A stretch of 64,000 bases of DNA from Balneola sp. EhC07 (GCF_001650905.1 NZ_LXYG01000017.1:248001-312000), one strand, 5' to 3'; counted from the stretch's first letter, positions 52,235-62,474 are shown. The notes: a model not told the origin generated them from the sequence alone. A program made the numbers and translations.

Positions 52235-53389
52235 CTAACTCTTAAAATTCCTCACCGCTTCGGCAACTCTTCCGGGAACACGATCATCAAAAGGACTTGG
52301 GATGATCATTTCTTCAGATAAATCTTCCACACTGTCAGCAATTGCTTTAGCAACTTCTATGAACATAGCAGAGGTTAAATTGTTTGTTCGGGCGTCTAAT
52401 GCTCCTCTGAACAAGCCAGGAAATGCCAACACATTGTTAATCTGATTAGCAAAGTCAGAACGACCTGTGGCAATTATTCGGGCTCCTGCTTCTCTGGCTT
52501 CATCCGGCATTATTTCAGGTGTAGGATTAGCCATGGCAAAAATGATAGGATCTTTGGTCATAGTTTTAACCATTTCCTGTGTTAAAACTCCGGGAGCGGA
52601 AACTCCTATAAATACATCCGAATTTTTTATCGCGTCTTCTAGATCACCGGTAACATTAGACTTATTGGTGAGTTTAGACATTTTCTTTTTGGTGTCGTTC
52701 AGATCAGTCCTGCCTTTGTGTATAATTCCACGGCTGTCGCACATAATCACTTCCTTGACACCAGCTTCGAATAGTAATTTTACAATGGCAACACCCGCAG
52801 CTCCGGCGCCATTTATAACTACTTTAAGGTCTTTGAGTTTTCTTCCCGTCAGCTTGCAGGCGTTAAACATTCCTGCCAAAGTAACAATGGCAGTTCCATG
52901 CTGATCGTCATGAAACACCGGGATAGAAAGTTCTTTTTTTAGTCGTTCTTCAATTTCAAAACAACGGGGAGCAGAAATGTCTTCGAGATTTATTCCTCCA
53001 AAAGTTGGTGCAATTGCTTTTACCGCTGTAATGATCTCTTCAGTATTTTGAGTGCTTAATACTATAGGAACCGCATCAACATTTGCGAATTTCTTAAATA
53101 GAACAGCTTTCCCTTCCATAACAGGAAGTGCTGCCTCAGGGCCGATATTTCCCAAGCCTAGTACCGCTGAACCATCACTGACAACAGCAACCAAATTTCC
53201 TTTAGCTGTATAATCATAAGCTTTTTCTACATCTTTACTTATTTCCCGACAGGGTTCGGCTACACCCGGAGTATAAGCGATGCTAAGATCATCTTTAGTA
53301 TCCAAAGGCATTTTAGGCTCTATTGAGATTTTTCCCCGAGCTTTTTTATGTGCTTCTATCGAAAGTGCCGCGTAGTCTTTTGTTGACAT
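52235..53389 (-). CDS. Malic enzyme (NAD(P)-dependent, short form)
   Basis: A protein of about 384 residues that turns malate into pyruvate and CO2. Visible blocks are [13 protein letters not shown], the catalytic [13 protein letters not shown], and the Rossmann loop [15 protein letters not shown]. It lacks the C-terminal phosphotransacetylase-like domain of the long (about 750-residue) form. The upstream ATG at 53431 adds 14 unlikely residues (M-F-D-A-F-F-I-Y); ATG 53389 (M-S-T-K-D-Y-A-A) fits the family. It is separated from the M1 peptidase by a terminator. Confidence 0.94.
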   Translation of the reverse strand: MSTKDYAALSIEAHKKARGKISIEPKMPLDTKDDLSIAYTPGVAEPCREISKDVEKAYDYTAKGNLVAVVSDGSAVLGLGNIGPEAALPVMEGKAVLFKKFANVDAVPIVLSTQNTEEIITAVKAIAPTFGGINLEDISAPRCFEIEERLKKELSIPVFHDDQHGTAIVTLAGMFNACKLTGRKLKDLKVVINGAGAAGVAIVKLLFEAGVKEVIMCDSRGIIHKGRTDLNDTKKKMSKLTNKSNVTGDLEDAIKNSDVFIGVSAPGVLTQEMVKTMTKDPIIFAMANPTPEIMPDEAREAGARIIATGRSDFANQINNVLAFPGLFRGALDARTNNLTSAMFIEVAKAIADSVEDLSEEMIIPSPFDDRVPGRVAEAVRNFKS

Positions 53390-53410
53390 AATTTTTTTAG
53401 AGCTTTTATA

Positions 53411-53445
53411 AATAAAAAAGGCATCAAACAATCTGCTTGATGCCT
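53411..53445 (-). terminator. Rho-independent terminator of the M1 peptidase gene
   Basis: On the reverse strand the stem AGGCATCAA/TTGATGCCT (53445-53437 and 53427-53419, loop of 9) is followed directly by TTTTTTATT. It lies 18 bases after the M1 stop and within the upstream region of malic enzyme. Confidence 0.88.
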
Positions 53446-53462
53446 ATACCATAAAATACGGT

Positions 53463-55337
53463 TTATTTCTTAATCATTCCCTCAACATCAAAAGAATTAT
53501 TGGATTGTTCTATATCAGCTAAACGCTGAGATGGATCAATTGAAACACGTTTTACTGAAGTGCCCGCAACCGGAATATCAAAAGTATAGGTTGGGTTAGT
53601 CCATGGCCAGTCTTCCAATACGGTTCTTTTCAGGTCATTTTCGGCAGGCTTTTCACCACGCATAATTCTGAGTGGGATATAGAACATTTCAGAACTTCCA
53701 TCAGTGTATTCAACCAAAATATCTATAGGCATTGGCATTAAACCAATTCTTTCCAGTTCTATCACGGTTTTGTTTTCATCACCAACAAGAGCGCGGACTC
53801 CGTAATCAACGGTCTTTGTAGTGTTTACGAAATACTCGTTATACCAGTCCAGAACCATGCCGGATTCTTTTTCCATAACTCTTAGGAAATCAGCAGCAGT
53901 TGGGTGCTTCATTTTCCAGGTATCAAAATAACTCAGCATTCCTTTCCTGAATGTTTCATCACCGATTATATAACTCATCTGTCCTAAGTAAACAGCTCCT
54001 TTTGAATATGCTGCGGCTCCGTAAGCTCTGTTTGTATTAAAGTGGTCTGAATGAGTTGTCAAAGGCTCTTCTAACCCTGATCTAACGATACCATAGTATC
54101 CACGATAAGAACCGGCGTATGGAAAATCTGATTCCCTGTCAAAAATATGCAACATTGTTTCTGCTGAAGCATAACTTGTGAATCCTTCATCCATCCATGC
54201 AAAAAGAGCTTCATTTGTAGCCAAAACTCCCTGAAACCAACTGTGATAAAATTCATGAACAGTTACGCCAATTAAACTACCCAGAGACCTTCCGCCTGTA
54301 ATAAGTGTACCCATTGGATACTCCATTCCACCATCTCCCCCTTGAACTGTAGAAAATTGCGGATATGGATATTTTCCGAAATGCTTACTTGCATACTCAA
54401 ATCCCTTCACGGTTAGTTCAGGAAGTTGTTCCCAATGCTTTTTATAAGCGGCATTTTCTTCAGGAGTAGCATTTTTGTCTACGGTTTCTTGATAAAAGAA
54501 ATGAAGTTTCGGTCCGTTTGGTACCTGAGCGGTGGTATGAACAAAATCCGGATCAGCGCCCCAGAAGAAATCGATCACATTTTCAGCAACAAAATGATAA
54601 GTGATAGGGCCGGGCTTTTTTCGGTTTATCTTAGTTCCCGGTTTTTCATAACCATGGCCAATTTCGTTTGGGTTTTGAAGAACCCCGGTTCCTCCAATTA
54701 CATAGTCCTGATCGATAGTGATCTTCACATCGAAGTCTCCCCAAACTCCATGAAATTCTCTTCCGACATATGGATTCGGGTTCCATCCGGTGTAATCATA
54801 TTCAACCATTTTTGGATACCACTGGCTCATTGAAAACTCAACGCCTTCTGAATTACTCCAACCTGAACGACGGATCTGGAGAGGTACTTGTGCATCCCAT
54901 TTCATATCGAAAGTAGTTTTAGCTCCCGATTTAATAGGCTTGTTCAATTCAACAACTAAAATGGTGCCGTCATGAGTAAATTTAACATCCTTACCATCTT
55001 GCTTTAAGGAATTAATTCTTTGATATCCGATCTCATCCTCTGAAAGCTTAGAAATTCTGTCTCTTACTCTTCCGTCCGGGTCTTCAATTGTTCGGGACCG
55101 AACATCCATCATACTTCCGGGCTGAAAAGCGTTAAAATAGAGGTGAAAATAAACTCTGGTTAGTTCGTCAGGTGAGTTGTTTGTATAGACGATCTTTTGA
55201 GTTCCTTTGTATTGATGTTTGTCTACATCAACGTCAATATTCATTTTGTAGTCGATCTCCTGCTGCCAATAAGTGTGTTGAGCAGAAATATTCAGGGAAA
55301 CGAATCCCAGTAAAAGCAAAGTGATTAATTTCTTCAT
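53463..55337 (-). CDS. Secreted M1-family metallopeptidase
   Basis: A 624-residue zinc aminopeptidase. A signal peptide (about 1-19) is followed by an N-terminal beta-saddle domain. The exopeptidase motif GGMEYP and the zinc-binding VHEFYHSW (H-E-x2-H) with the third ligand Glu in WMDEGFTSYASAE are all present. It cuts N-terminal residues from peptides, and is probably periplasmic or extracellular because it has no T9SS tail I can see. A terminator follows. Confidence 0.95.
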   Translation of the reverse strand: MKKLITLLLLGFVSLNISAQHTYWQQEIDYKMNIDVDVDKHQYKGTQKIVYTNNSPDELTRVYFHLYFNAFQPGSMMDVRSRTIEDPDGRVRDRISKLSEDEIGYQRINSLKQDGKDVKFTHDGTILVVELNKPIKSGAKTTFDMKWDAQVPLQIRRSGWSNSEGVEFSMSQWYPKMVEYDYTGWNPNPYVGREFHGVWGDFDVKITIDQDYVIGGTGVLQNPNEIGHGYEKPGTKINRKKPGPITYHFVAENVIDFFWGADPDFVHTTAQVPNGPKLHFFYQETVDKNATPEENAAYKKHWEQLPELTVKGFEYASKHFGKYPYPQFSTVQGGDGGMEYPMGTLITGGRSLGSLIGVTVHEFYHSWFQGVLATNEALFAWMDEGFTSYASAETMLHIFDRESDFPYAGSYRGYYGIVRSGLEEPLTTHSDHFNTNRAYGAAAYSKGAVYLGQMSYIIGDETFRKGMLSYFDTWKMKHPTAADFLRVMEKESGMVLDWYNEYFVNTTKTVDYGVRALVGDENKTVIELERIGLMPMPIDILVEYTDGSSEMFYIPLRIMRGEKPAENDLKRTVLEDWPWTNPTYTFDIPVAGTSVKRVSIDPSQRLADIEQSNNSFDVEGMIKK

Positions 55338-55517
55338 TCTTGAAATTATTTAGGTTATCAGATGGATTAAATTTTTATTCAATATTAAAGGAACCCACAA
55401 AAATGCAAAAACTCCACTGTATTTACATTTTTTGTTTAATAAACCGCAAAGGAACACAAAATAAGCTGAAAGTTGAGAAATATAACATAGAAACTCTGTG
55501 CGCTCTGTGGTTGTAAA

Positions 55518-56120
55518 TCAAAAGCTGTTTCTGCTGGCAAAGGCGCGACTGAGGGTTGCTTCATCAATAAATTCAAGCTCTGTTCCCATAGGGATACCAT
55601 AAGCAATTCGAGTTACTTTAACTTCATAAGGCAACAATAACTTGTTGATGTAGTACGAAGTAGCCTCGCCTTCAGCATCAGGATTGAGCGCCAGAATTAC
55701 TTCTGTAATTTCTTCGTCGCCGCCAACACGCTTTAGTAGCTCCTGAATTCGAATGTTGTCAGGACCCACGTTATCCATTGGTGAAATCACTCCACCTAAA
55801 ACATGATACCGTCCCCGAAATTCGTTTGTTTTTTCAATGATATAGACGTCATTGAATTCTTCCACAACACAGATGCTACCATTTTGTCTTTTTGCGTTTT
55901 CGCAAATATTGCATGGATCGTTATCGCTTACATTTCCACAAATTTCACAGCGAGTTACTTTATTTTTCAGGTCGATGATCGCATTTGCAAGCCTGAGGGC
56001 ATACTCATCATTCTGTTTTAATAAATGGATGGCAATTCTTTGAGCCGATTTCCTGCCCGTACCCGGGAGTTTTGCAAGCTGTTCAATAGCTCGTTCTAAA
56101 TATTCTGAGGTTATCTGCAA
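55518..56120 (-). CDS. recR: Recombination mediator protein RecR
   Basis: A 200-residue protein with a helix-hairpin-helix (LPGTGRKSAQRIA near residue 19), a zinc finger with two CxxC-type pairs (CEICGNVSDNDPCNIC) and a TOPRIM domain with VLGGVISPMDNVGPD. With RecF/RecO it loads RecA onto gaps. The start codon is TTG, reading M-Q-I-T-S-E, which matches the RecR start in relatives; no upstream ATG fits. It is the third gene after dnaX and ybaB. Confidence 0.95.
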   Translation of the reverse strand: MQITSEYLERAIEQLAKLPGTGRKSAQRIAIHLLKQNDEYALRLANAIIDLKNKVTRCEICGNVSDNDPCNICENAKRQNGSICVVEEFNDVYIIEKTNEFRGRYHVLGGVISPMDNVGPDNIRIQELLKRVGGDEEITEVILALNPDAEGEATSYYINKLLLPYEVKVTRIAYGIPMGTELEFIDEATLSRAFASRNSF

Positions 56121-56134
56121 GGGAATTAAAAATT

Positions 56135-56184
56135 AAAGATTAAAAATGAAAAATCAGGATTGGGAGGGCCAATTTTTAATCTTT
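56135..56184. repeat. AT-rich 13-bp inverted repeat between recR and ybaB
   Basis: AAAGATTAAAAAT (56135-56147) is the exact reverse complement of ATTTTTAATCTTT (56172-56184). It belongs to the AT-rich intergenic arms also seen near radC and argS. Confidence 0.5.
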
Positions 56185-56198
56185 CATTTTTCATTCTA

Positions 56199-56546
56199 TT
56201 ATAGTCCAAACTTAGAAAGGTCCATTCCGGGAATTCCACCGCCGGGGATCATTCCTTTATAAGCTTCCTGCATCTGAGACTTTGCAGCTTCATCCGCTTG
56301 TTCAAGAGCTTTGTTAACACCGGCTACAACCAGATCTTCTAGCATTTCTTTGTCGCTGGGATCAATAACATCCTCATCAAATTTGATGGAAAGAATTTGG
56401 CGAAGCCCGTTAGCTTTTACTTTTACCATTCCGCCGCCTGCTTCAGCTTCTACGATCACTTCAGCTAACTTGGCTTGGCTTTCCTGCATTTTTGCTTGCA
56501 TTTCCTGAACTTTGCCGAACATATCGGCCATGTTAAAATCACTCAT
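56199..56546 (-). CDS. YbaB/EbfC-family nucleoid-associated protein
   Basis: A 115-residue protein: a helical, Gln-rich N-terminus (FGKVQEMQAKMQESQAKLAE), then the family block GGMVKVKANGLRQILSIKFD, and a C-terminal helix. It ends with a Gly/Pro/Met-rich tail (GGGIPGMDLSKFGL). The dnaX-ybaB-recR order is conserved in many bacteria, and it binds DNA as a dimer. Confidence 0.93.
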   Translation of the reverse strand: MSDFNMADMFGKVQEMQAKMQESQAKLAEVIVEAEAGGGMVKVKANGLRQILSIKFDEDVIDPSDKEMLEDLVVAGVNKALEQADEAAKSQMQEAYKGMIPGGGIPGMDLSKFGL

Positions 56547-56671
56547 AACTAAAAATTTTGGTTGAATTTTTTGATTACTTATTTAAGCCACAAAAACACG
56601 AAAAACTAGTATTCTTAATCTAAGATGTCGTGTCTTAAATCTTGCGTCTTTTATCTTAAATCTTATTTAAA

Positions 56672-58459
56672 CTAATATTCTAACTCTGCTCCAAATCGTT
56701 CTACCAAACTACGTATCATCGGATCTTTTTGCTGAATCTCCTTAAATCGTTCGTAAGGGTTTCGAGCCTTAGTTTGTTTAATTTTCTGTGACACTTCTAC
56801 ATTAAAACGAAGCGCCACTCCAATACATTCATGCAATTTTCCTGCCAATTCCTTTGCTTGTTCGTCCAACATGGTCTTTGCTAACTGATTGTCACATTCT
56901 AATGACAATTCAGTCCCTTTCAGTTTTACAGGAAGAGCACGTTCGGTTTGCATCTTTAAAATTGAAGACACAGATCCATTCAAAGAATCAATAAACTCCG
57001 GCCATGCACTTTTGATGTCTTCGATCTGTAAATTCTTAGCTTCTTGAGAGTGCTGAGTTGTAGCTTCAACTTTAATTTCGGTTTTTACTTCTTCTTTGCT
57101 CGCTTCATTTACTTGTGAAAACCTGGTTTGCAAAGCGGGTGTTCCGATATCAAATTCGTCATCAATTACTTTTGTCGCCTCCGGTTCTTGTTCAGAAGAT
57201 GGAAGTTCTTCTTTAACTACTGATGAAGACTCTTCAGCAGGTGCGTTTTCATTTTCTTTAGCCGGTTCAGTAGCAGGGTCTTCATTCTTTTTCTCCTGAA
57301 CAGCAGGTTTAGATTCCGGAGAAGAAAGAGAGGCTAAGTTCTTAGAGTTTTTTTTTACTTCCTCAAGATCGGACAATAGTTTAGCAAGGCTTTCGGAACG
57401 CTCCATATGAATGAGCTTAAGGAGAGTGATCTCAAATTGGATCCGAGGTTGATTAGCATCTTTGATCTTGATCTGCGCTTCAGAAACTAAATGCAACATG
57501 CGCATCAGGTCATCTCTGGAAAAATCAGAAGCAAACTGTTTGTATTTCGATTTTGTTTCTTCTGAAGCCTCGACCATGTAAAGTTGTTTACTGTGATGGG
57601 CGATGTACAAGTTTCTCAGATGTTCGGTAAGTCCGATCAAAAATTCCTGTATATCATAACCTTCCTGAAGTAACGTATTGATCAACTCCAGACCCTGATC
57701 GGCATCATGTTCCTTTACACAGTTCATAAACTGAAACAGTCGATCAGTGCCAACTACATTTAAGGCTTGAACCAACTCATTGTGTGTAATGGTGTCTCCA
57801 CAAAAAGCAATGGCCTGATCCATCAAACCCAACGCGTCTCTCAGCGCTCCATCAGCTTTTTTTGCTATCACATGAAGAGACTCGTCATCAATAGAAATAT
57901 TTTCATCTGCTGAAATTTTCCGGAGTCGTCTTACGATCTCATCTACAGCTATGCGTTTAAAATCGAAGCGCTGAACGCGTGATAGAATAGTCGGAAGAAC
58001 TTTGTGGGGCTCGGTGGTCGCAAAAATAAATATAGCATGCTCAGGAGGTTCTTCCAGAGTCTTTAGTAAAGCATTGAACGCAGCTTTAGAAAGCATGTGA
58101 ACCTCATCAACAATAAATACCTTGTAGCGACCATTTTGAGGAGGAATCCGAACGGTTTCTCTCAAATGATGAACATCGTCCACTTTGTTGTTTGATGCGG
58201 CATCCATCTCAACCACATTCAGTGTTTGGTTGAGCGATTCACCATCCACGCTGTTATCAATTTCATTGATGGTTCTGGCTAAAACCCGAGCCATTGTTGT
58301 TTTTCCAACACCACGCGGTCCACAGAACATATAAGCATGTGATAAACGATTTTGTTTGATGGCGTTCATCAACGTAGAGCTTACGTGATCCTGAGAAACA
58401 ATATCCTCAAAATTTTGCGGGCGATATTTTCTGGTAAGTGCGCGGTAGTTTTCTGACAT
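56672..58459 (-). CDS. dnaX: DNA polymerase III gamma/tau subunit
   Basis: A protein of about 595 residues. It has the clamp-loader start RKYRPQNFEDIVSQDHV, Walker A GPRGVGKTT (residues 47-55), VVEMDAASNN, FIVDEVHMLS and EEPPEHAIFIFATTEP. The zinc-binding module that normally follows Walker A (four cysteines, about 30-40 residues) is replaced by about 16 residues with no cysteine (66-81). An acidic linker (about 380-460) leads to a C-terminal tau-like domain. Start ATG 58459 (M-S-E-N-Y) is preferred over 58495. First gene of the dnaX-ybaB-recR set. Confidence 0.95.
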   Translation of the reverse strand: MSENYRALTRKYRPQNFEDIVSQDHVSSTLMNAIKQNRLSHAYMFCGPRGVGKTTMARVLARTINEIDNSVDGESLNQTLNVVEMDAASNNKVDDVHHLRETVRIPPQNGRYKVFIVDEVHMLSKAAFNALLKTLEEPPEHAIFIFATTEPHKVLPTILSRVQRFDFKRIAVDEIVRRLRKISADENISIDDESLHVIAKKADGALRDALGLMDQAIAFCGDTITHNELVQALNVVGTDRLFQFMNCVKEHDADQGLELINTLLQEGYDIQEFLIGLTEHLRNLYIAHHSKQLYMVEASEETKSKYKQFASDFSRDDLMRMLHLVSEAQIKIKDANQPRIQFEITLLKLIHMERSESLAKLLSDLEEVKKNSKNLASLSSPESKPAVQEKKNEDPATEPAKENENAPAEESSSVVKEELPSSEQEPEATKVIDDEFDIGTPALQTRFSQVNEASKEEVKTEIKVEATTQHSQEAKNLQIEDIKSAWPEFIDSLNGSVSSILKMQTERALPVKLKGTELSLECDNQLAKTMLDEQAKELAGKLHECIGVALRFNVEVSQKIKQTKARNPYERFKEIQQKDPMIRSLVERFGAELEY

Positions 58460-58663
58460 TCTTAAGCTGATTTTGCTAACAAAAGGAATGTACAAAAAGA
58501 AGAGAAGAATTGGAGAGCAGATGTGGGATTAAAAAGGAGAATATTTTGAAGGGAGTTATTTGTAATACATCTGTTGATATCTTTGGGAAACGTGTATTTT
58601 AAATTCTGTAATCAATTCAGCATAAATCGCACTTTCCCGTTATACTCCACGTTGATATAATCG

Positions 58664-60355
58664 ATGAAAAAGATCTTCCACATATTACTTTTATGCAGTT
58701 TTGGGATTGCGGTTAATTCTAAAGCTCAGGTTCAACCAAAATCTAAGGTTTCGGGTACGCAAGCGTATGTTCAGGGATTAGATGCATTTGAAAATCAGGA
58801 CTATGAAAGATCTCTGGAGCTTCTGATCGAGGCTGAAAAACAACTCGGATCTTCAGCAGGGATCAATTACGCTATTGCAGATACTTATTTTGCAATGGAA
58901 GACCTCCCCAATGCGGCGCTTTATGGAAAAGAAGCAGTAGAGAAATCACCCGAGAATAAATGGTACAGGTTTAAATTAGCACAGATATACAGAAGAGCCG
59001 GAGAAAATACTGCAACTTTGGAAGAGCTAAATACACTGCTTGAATACTATCCGGGCGACTTTAACGCGCTGTTTATGCTGGCGGATACCTATCAGGATTA
59101 CGGAGAATATATAAAGAGTAATCAAGTTTTAGATCGTGCTTTAAAGTTAACAGGTCCACAAAGCTCTGTTTATTTAATGAAATTCAGAAATTTCGAAGCA
59201 ATGGGTGTAAGGGATTCTGCAATTACACAGCTTGAATCGTTAAGAGACATCGATCCCGACAATCTGAATACGCTTAATTTACTGAGCGAATACTATTCAA
59301 GAACAGGAAAAGATGACAACGCAAAAAAGGTTCTCAATGAAGCATTGACTCGTAATGCAAGGGATCCTCAATCGTTAATGAATCTGGCGGGGATTTTTAT
59401 TGAAGATCAAAAGTGGGATAGCGCCGGAACTTTGATCAGAACGTTTTTAAGTGACAAGGTTATACAACCTGATGAGAAAGTCGGAGTGGCTCAATTCTTA
59501 TACCGTAAGCAACAGGAAAGTCCTTTAAATGAACAGTTAAAAAGAGAAACTGGTTGGGCGTTGGACGCTTTTACAGAATCCTCACCGGAATATGGTCCGG
59601 CTTTTACACTTTCAGGACAATACTACTCTCAAATTGGAGAAACAGAAAAAGCATTAGAAAAATTAGAAAAAGGGAATGAATTACTTCCACAGGATGATAT
59701 AGCGTGGAGGTTAAGGCTTCAATTATTACTTAGTGAAAACCAGTTAGAAGAAGCACAGCGAGTTGGACTAAAAGCAGATAGTAATGTACCTGAAGATTCT
59801 TTTATTCAATTCTTTTTAGGAACTGCATATTTGCTGAGTGATGAAAATCAAGAAGCTGTAAAGTGGTTGGAAAGAGCTTCAAGAGCTCCTGCAAGAAAAC
59901 CATTTAAGTCTGTAGTGTATTCAACATTAGGTGACGCACAGAGTAATCTTAAAAACAGCGAAGAAGCCGACCGGGTATATGAATTAGCATTGCGCTATGA
60001 TCCTCAAAATCACAATGCGATGAATAACTATGCATACAACTTGTCTGTTCGTGGAGAAAAACTGGACAGAGCCGCTGAGCTTGCAGTAAAAGCAATGGAA
60101 CTTGATCCTGATAATGCGGCATATTTAGATACTATGGGTTGGATATTTTATAAAACAGGAGAATTTGAAAAAGCCCGAAGATTTATAAAAGCATCTATCG
60201 ATCTGGACGATGAAGCGGCAAGTGCAGAAGTTTTGGAACATTTAGGAGATGTTTATGATAAACTGAACAAGCCTGATGAAGCAAAAAAATGGTGGAGACA
60301 AGCTTTGGAAAAGGATCCATCCCTGACTTATTTAAAAGAAAGAACTCAAGAGTGA
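58664..60355 (+). CDS. Secreted TPR-repeat protein
   Basis: A 563-residue protein with a signal peptide (about 1-21) and about ten TPR units that span nearly the whole chain (for example YVQGLDAFENQDYERSLELL, YRFKLAQIYRRAGENTATLEEL, NAMNNYAYNLSVRGEKLDRAAEL, AYLDTMGWIFYKTGEFEKARRF). These form a helical solenoid for protein-protein contacts. It overlaps the next gene (a DUF4292-like lipoprotein) by 4 bases (GTGA), so the two are coupled and may share a pathway in the outer membrane. Confidence 0.9.
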   Translation: MKKIFHILLLCSFGIAVNSKAQVQPKSKVSGTQAYVQGLDAFENQDYERSLELLIEAEKQLGSSAGINYAIADTYFAMEDLPNAALYGKEAVEKSPENKWYRFKLAQIYRRAGENTATLEELNTLLEYYPGDFNALFMLADTYQDYGEYIKSNQVLDRALKLTGPQSSVYLMKFRNFEAMGVRDSAITQLESLRDIDPDNLNTLNLLSEYYSRTGKDDNAKKVLNEALTRNARDPQSLMNLAGIFIEDQKWDSAGTLIRTFLSDKVIQPDEKVGVAQFLYRKQQESPLNEQLKRETGWALDAFTESSPEYGPAFTLSGQYYSQIGETEKALEKLEKGNELLPQDDIAWRLRLQLLLSENQLEEAQRVGLKADSNVPEDSFIQFFLGTAYLLSDENQEAVKWLERASRAPARKPFKSVVYSTLGDAQSNLKNSEEADRVYELALRYDPQNHNAMNNYAYNLSVRGEKLDRAAELAVKAMELDPDNAAYLDTMGWIFYKTGEFEKARRFIKASIDLDDEAASAEVLEHLGDVYDKLNKPDEAKKWWRQALEKDPSLTYLKERTQE

Positions 60356-61110
60356 AATTACTATCTCATAAATACTTATTGGCAGCTATTGTGCTGCTTC
60401 TTATTTCGTGTACTTCTTCTAAGAATCTTACAAATGATGAAGAGTTATATCCTGTTTCTATTCCGTTGAATGAGATCATTGACAGAATACCTAATTATTC
60501 AGGAGATCTTGTTTCGGCAAAAGGTAAAGGAAGAGCTCTTGTGAGTGAGCCCGGAAACAGCGACAGAATAACTATTGATTTCGAGACAGATACTGTGTTA
60601 AGTCTACTGACTTTTAAAAACCGGATTGGAATTACAGGAGGGAGTATGTTGGTGGATGCTGATTCCATTCTCATTTATAATAAGATTGATAAATATGCCC
60701 AAAAGGTATCAGTGCAGGATGGGCGAATGACCAACCTGAATGAGTTGGCTTCAGTAAACTTGTTAGATCTGATGAATTTTAAAATAAAGATCGAAGATGT
60801 AGAAAAAATCCTTCAGTCCGATTCTGAATATATACTGGGGTTTTATAACAAAGGCATTGCACGAATCAACAAGAAAACCGGCACCGTTAGTTATGTAGAA
60901 CAAGCCAGGTCTTCGGGGTTGCCATATTCTTCATTAACCTATGAAAGCTATGGAGAGATTAAAGGCTACATTTTGCCCAGAAAAATCACCATATTAAGTG
61001 CAGACAGGAATTCACAAGTGGTTTTTCAGGTAAGATCACTTGAAGTGAATCCGGACGAACTAAACCTTATTATTGATATTCCTGATGATATAAAAGTTGA
61101 ACGATTATGA
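60352..61110 (+). CDS. DUF4292-like lipoprotein
   Basis: A lipoprotein of about 252 residues with lipobox LISC (LLLISCTSSK). The mature part resembles DUF4292/LolA-like half-barrels: SAKGKGRALVSEPGNSDRITIDFETDTVLSL near the start, L-L-D-L-M-N-F-K in the middle, and a Y-E-S-Y-G-E-I-K-G-Y-I-L-P strand pair. This is a resemblance in pattern; the role is unknown. The start is GTG 60352, in the GTGA overlap with the TPR gene. Its own stop overlaps the next ATG (ATGA), so three genes are translationally coupled. Confidence 0.8.
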   Translation: MKLLSHKYLLAAIVLLLISCTSSKNLTNDEELYPVSIPLNEIIDRIPNYSGDLVSAKGKGRALVSEPGNSDRITIDFETDTVLSLLTFKNRIGITGGSMLVDADSILIYNKIDKYAQKVSVQDGRMTNLNELASVNLLDLMNFKIKIEDVEKILQSDSEYILGFYNKGIARINKKTGTVSYVEQARSSGLPYSSLTYESYGEIKGYILPRKITILSADRNSQVVFQVRSLEVNPDELNLIIDIPDDIKVERL

Positions 61111-62414
61111 AGTCAAGAATTTTAATACTACTTACATTTCTGATCGGCTGCACTGCGACTCTTTCAGCGCAAACGTATGATGAAAAGAGAAAAGAAATTC
61201 TGAGTAAACAGAATAACACCAGAGCAGAGATCAATGTGCTGGATGCCCGTATTAAATCCTATCAAAAAAGAGTAGCTGAAGCGGAAGCAAAGTTCAATCA
61301 ATCTTATAGACAATACGAGAGTTTAAATGGATTGATTGCATTACAAGACGACAAAATCGAAAGCCTGACCAAAGAACAGCAGCAAATTCAGGAAGAAATA
61401 AATTTAACCGAGCAGGAAATTGGAATTCGTCAGGAAGAACTAAAAGTACTTATTGAGAATTATAAAAAGATATTGTTGTTCGCTTATAAAAACAGCAGAT
61501 CTTCTAATTTAGAGTTATTACTTACTTCCGGATCATTCAACCAAATGTTGATCAGGGCGCAGTATCTGAAGAAATTTGAAGAGCAAAAAGCAAAACAAGC
61601 TGAACAAATAAGAAGAAGGCGAAACGAGCTTGATGAGATACAGATTGACCTGCGCCAGAGTTTGAATCGAAATCAAGTGGTACTTCAGGAGATAAAAAGC
61701 GAAAAAGAAATTCTTAATGGGCAAAGATCTCAGCAGAAGCAAACCGTTGAAACTATTCGTAGTCAGCGCTCAGATCTGGTTGCGGAACTCACCAAAAGCA
61801 GACAGCAGAAAGAAGCTCTTCAAAATGCATTTACAGATCTGATTGCAGAAGCAGAAAGAATTCAGGAATTGGAAAATGAGCGTTTAATAAAATTAGCCCG
61901 AGCAAGAGAAATTGCCGACGAAAATATCAGAAACAGAGAAGTGGCTAAATACTCTAAATCTTTAGTTCGGGATGCTGCCGTAAGCAATGAAATGTTGCTG
62001 GACAATGAACGCATGTTTGCAGCTGCTAAAGGCACTTTGCCTTGGCCGGTGAATAGTAAAACGGTTTCAAAAAACTTTGGGAGAACCAGAAACCCGGTTT
62101 ATGGTACAGTAACTGAATATCTGGGAATCAATATTGTTACAGATCCTGCCGCTTCAGTTAAGGTTGTTTCAGATGGTTATGTATCTCAAATATCGCCTAT
62201 CAGTGGTTTTGGAGATGTAGTATTTGTCAAGCACGGATCGTACTACACAGCATATGGAAATCTCAGTAGGATTGATGTACAAAAGAACCAGGTTTTAAAT
62301 TCAGGGGATAGAATAGGACTTTCCGGAGTTGCTCAATCACCGCTGGGAGAGAACCTATTGTTTGTGGTTCGCCATAAAGATTATCAAAATCCGTTAAACT
62401 GGCTTCAAAAATAG
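61107..62414 (+). CDS. EnvC-like murein hydrolase activator with degenerate LytM domain
   Basis: A 435-residue protein. A signal peptide (about 1-22) is followed by a long, two-part coiled coil (about 25-280) rich in Gln, Glu and Arg, then a C-terminal LytM/M23-like domain (about 310-435). The domain lacks the zinc ligands: H-x-G-x-D reads Y-L-G-I-N, and the Y-A-H-L-S His is Asn in YGNLS. Like E. coli EnvC it should be a non-catalytic activator of an amidase in septal peptidoglycan splitting. It is coupled to the DUF4292-like gene by an ATGA overlap. Confidence 0.87.
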   Translation: MKSRILILLTFLIGCTATLSAQTYDEKRKEILSKQNNTRAEINVLDARIKSYQKRVAEAEAKFNQSYRQYESLNGLIALQDDKIESLTKEQQQIQEEINLTEQEIGIRQEELKVLIENYKKILLFAYKNSRSSNLELLLTSGSFNQMLIRAQYLKKFEEQKAKQAEQIRRRRNELDEIQIDLRQSLNRNQVVLQEIKSEKEILNGQRSQQKQTVETIRSQRSDLVAELTKSRQQKEALQNAFTDLIAEAERIQELENERLIKLARAREIADENIRNREVAKYSKSLVRDAAVSNEMLLDNERMFAAAKGTLPWPVNSKTVSKNFGRTRNPVYGTVTEYLGINIVTDPAASVKVVSDGYVSQISPISGFGDVVFVKHGSYYTAYGNLSRIDVQKNQVLNSGDRIGLSGVAQSPLGENLLFVVRHKDYQNPLNWLQK

Positions 62415-62474
62415 ATTTTTCGCACAATATTCTGTACTCTCTTTTTTTAAGAACAGCTAAACTAACAACAGGCC

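Noticed and set aside
53411-53445. This hairpin as an operator of the malic enzyme gene
   Set aside because: The T tract directly after the hairpin on the reverse strand and the place after the M1 stop fit a terminator far better.
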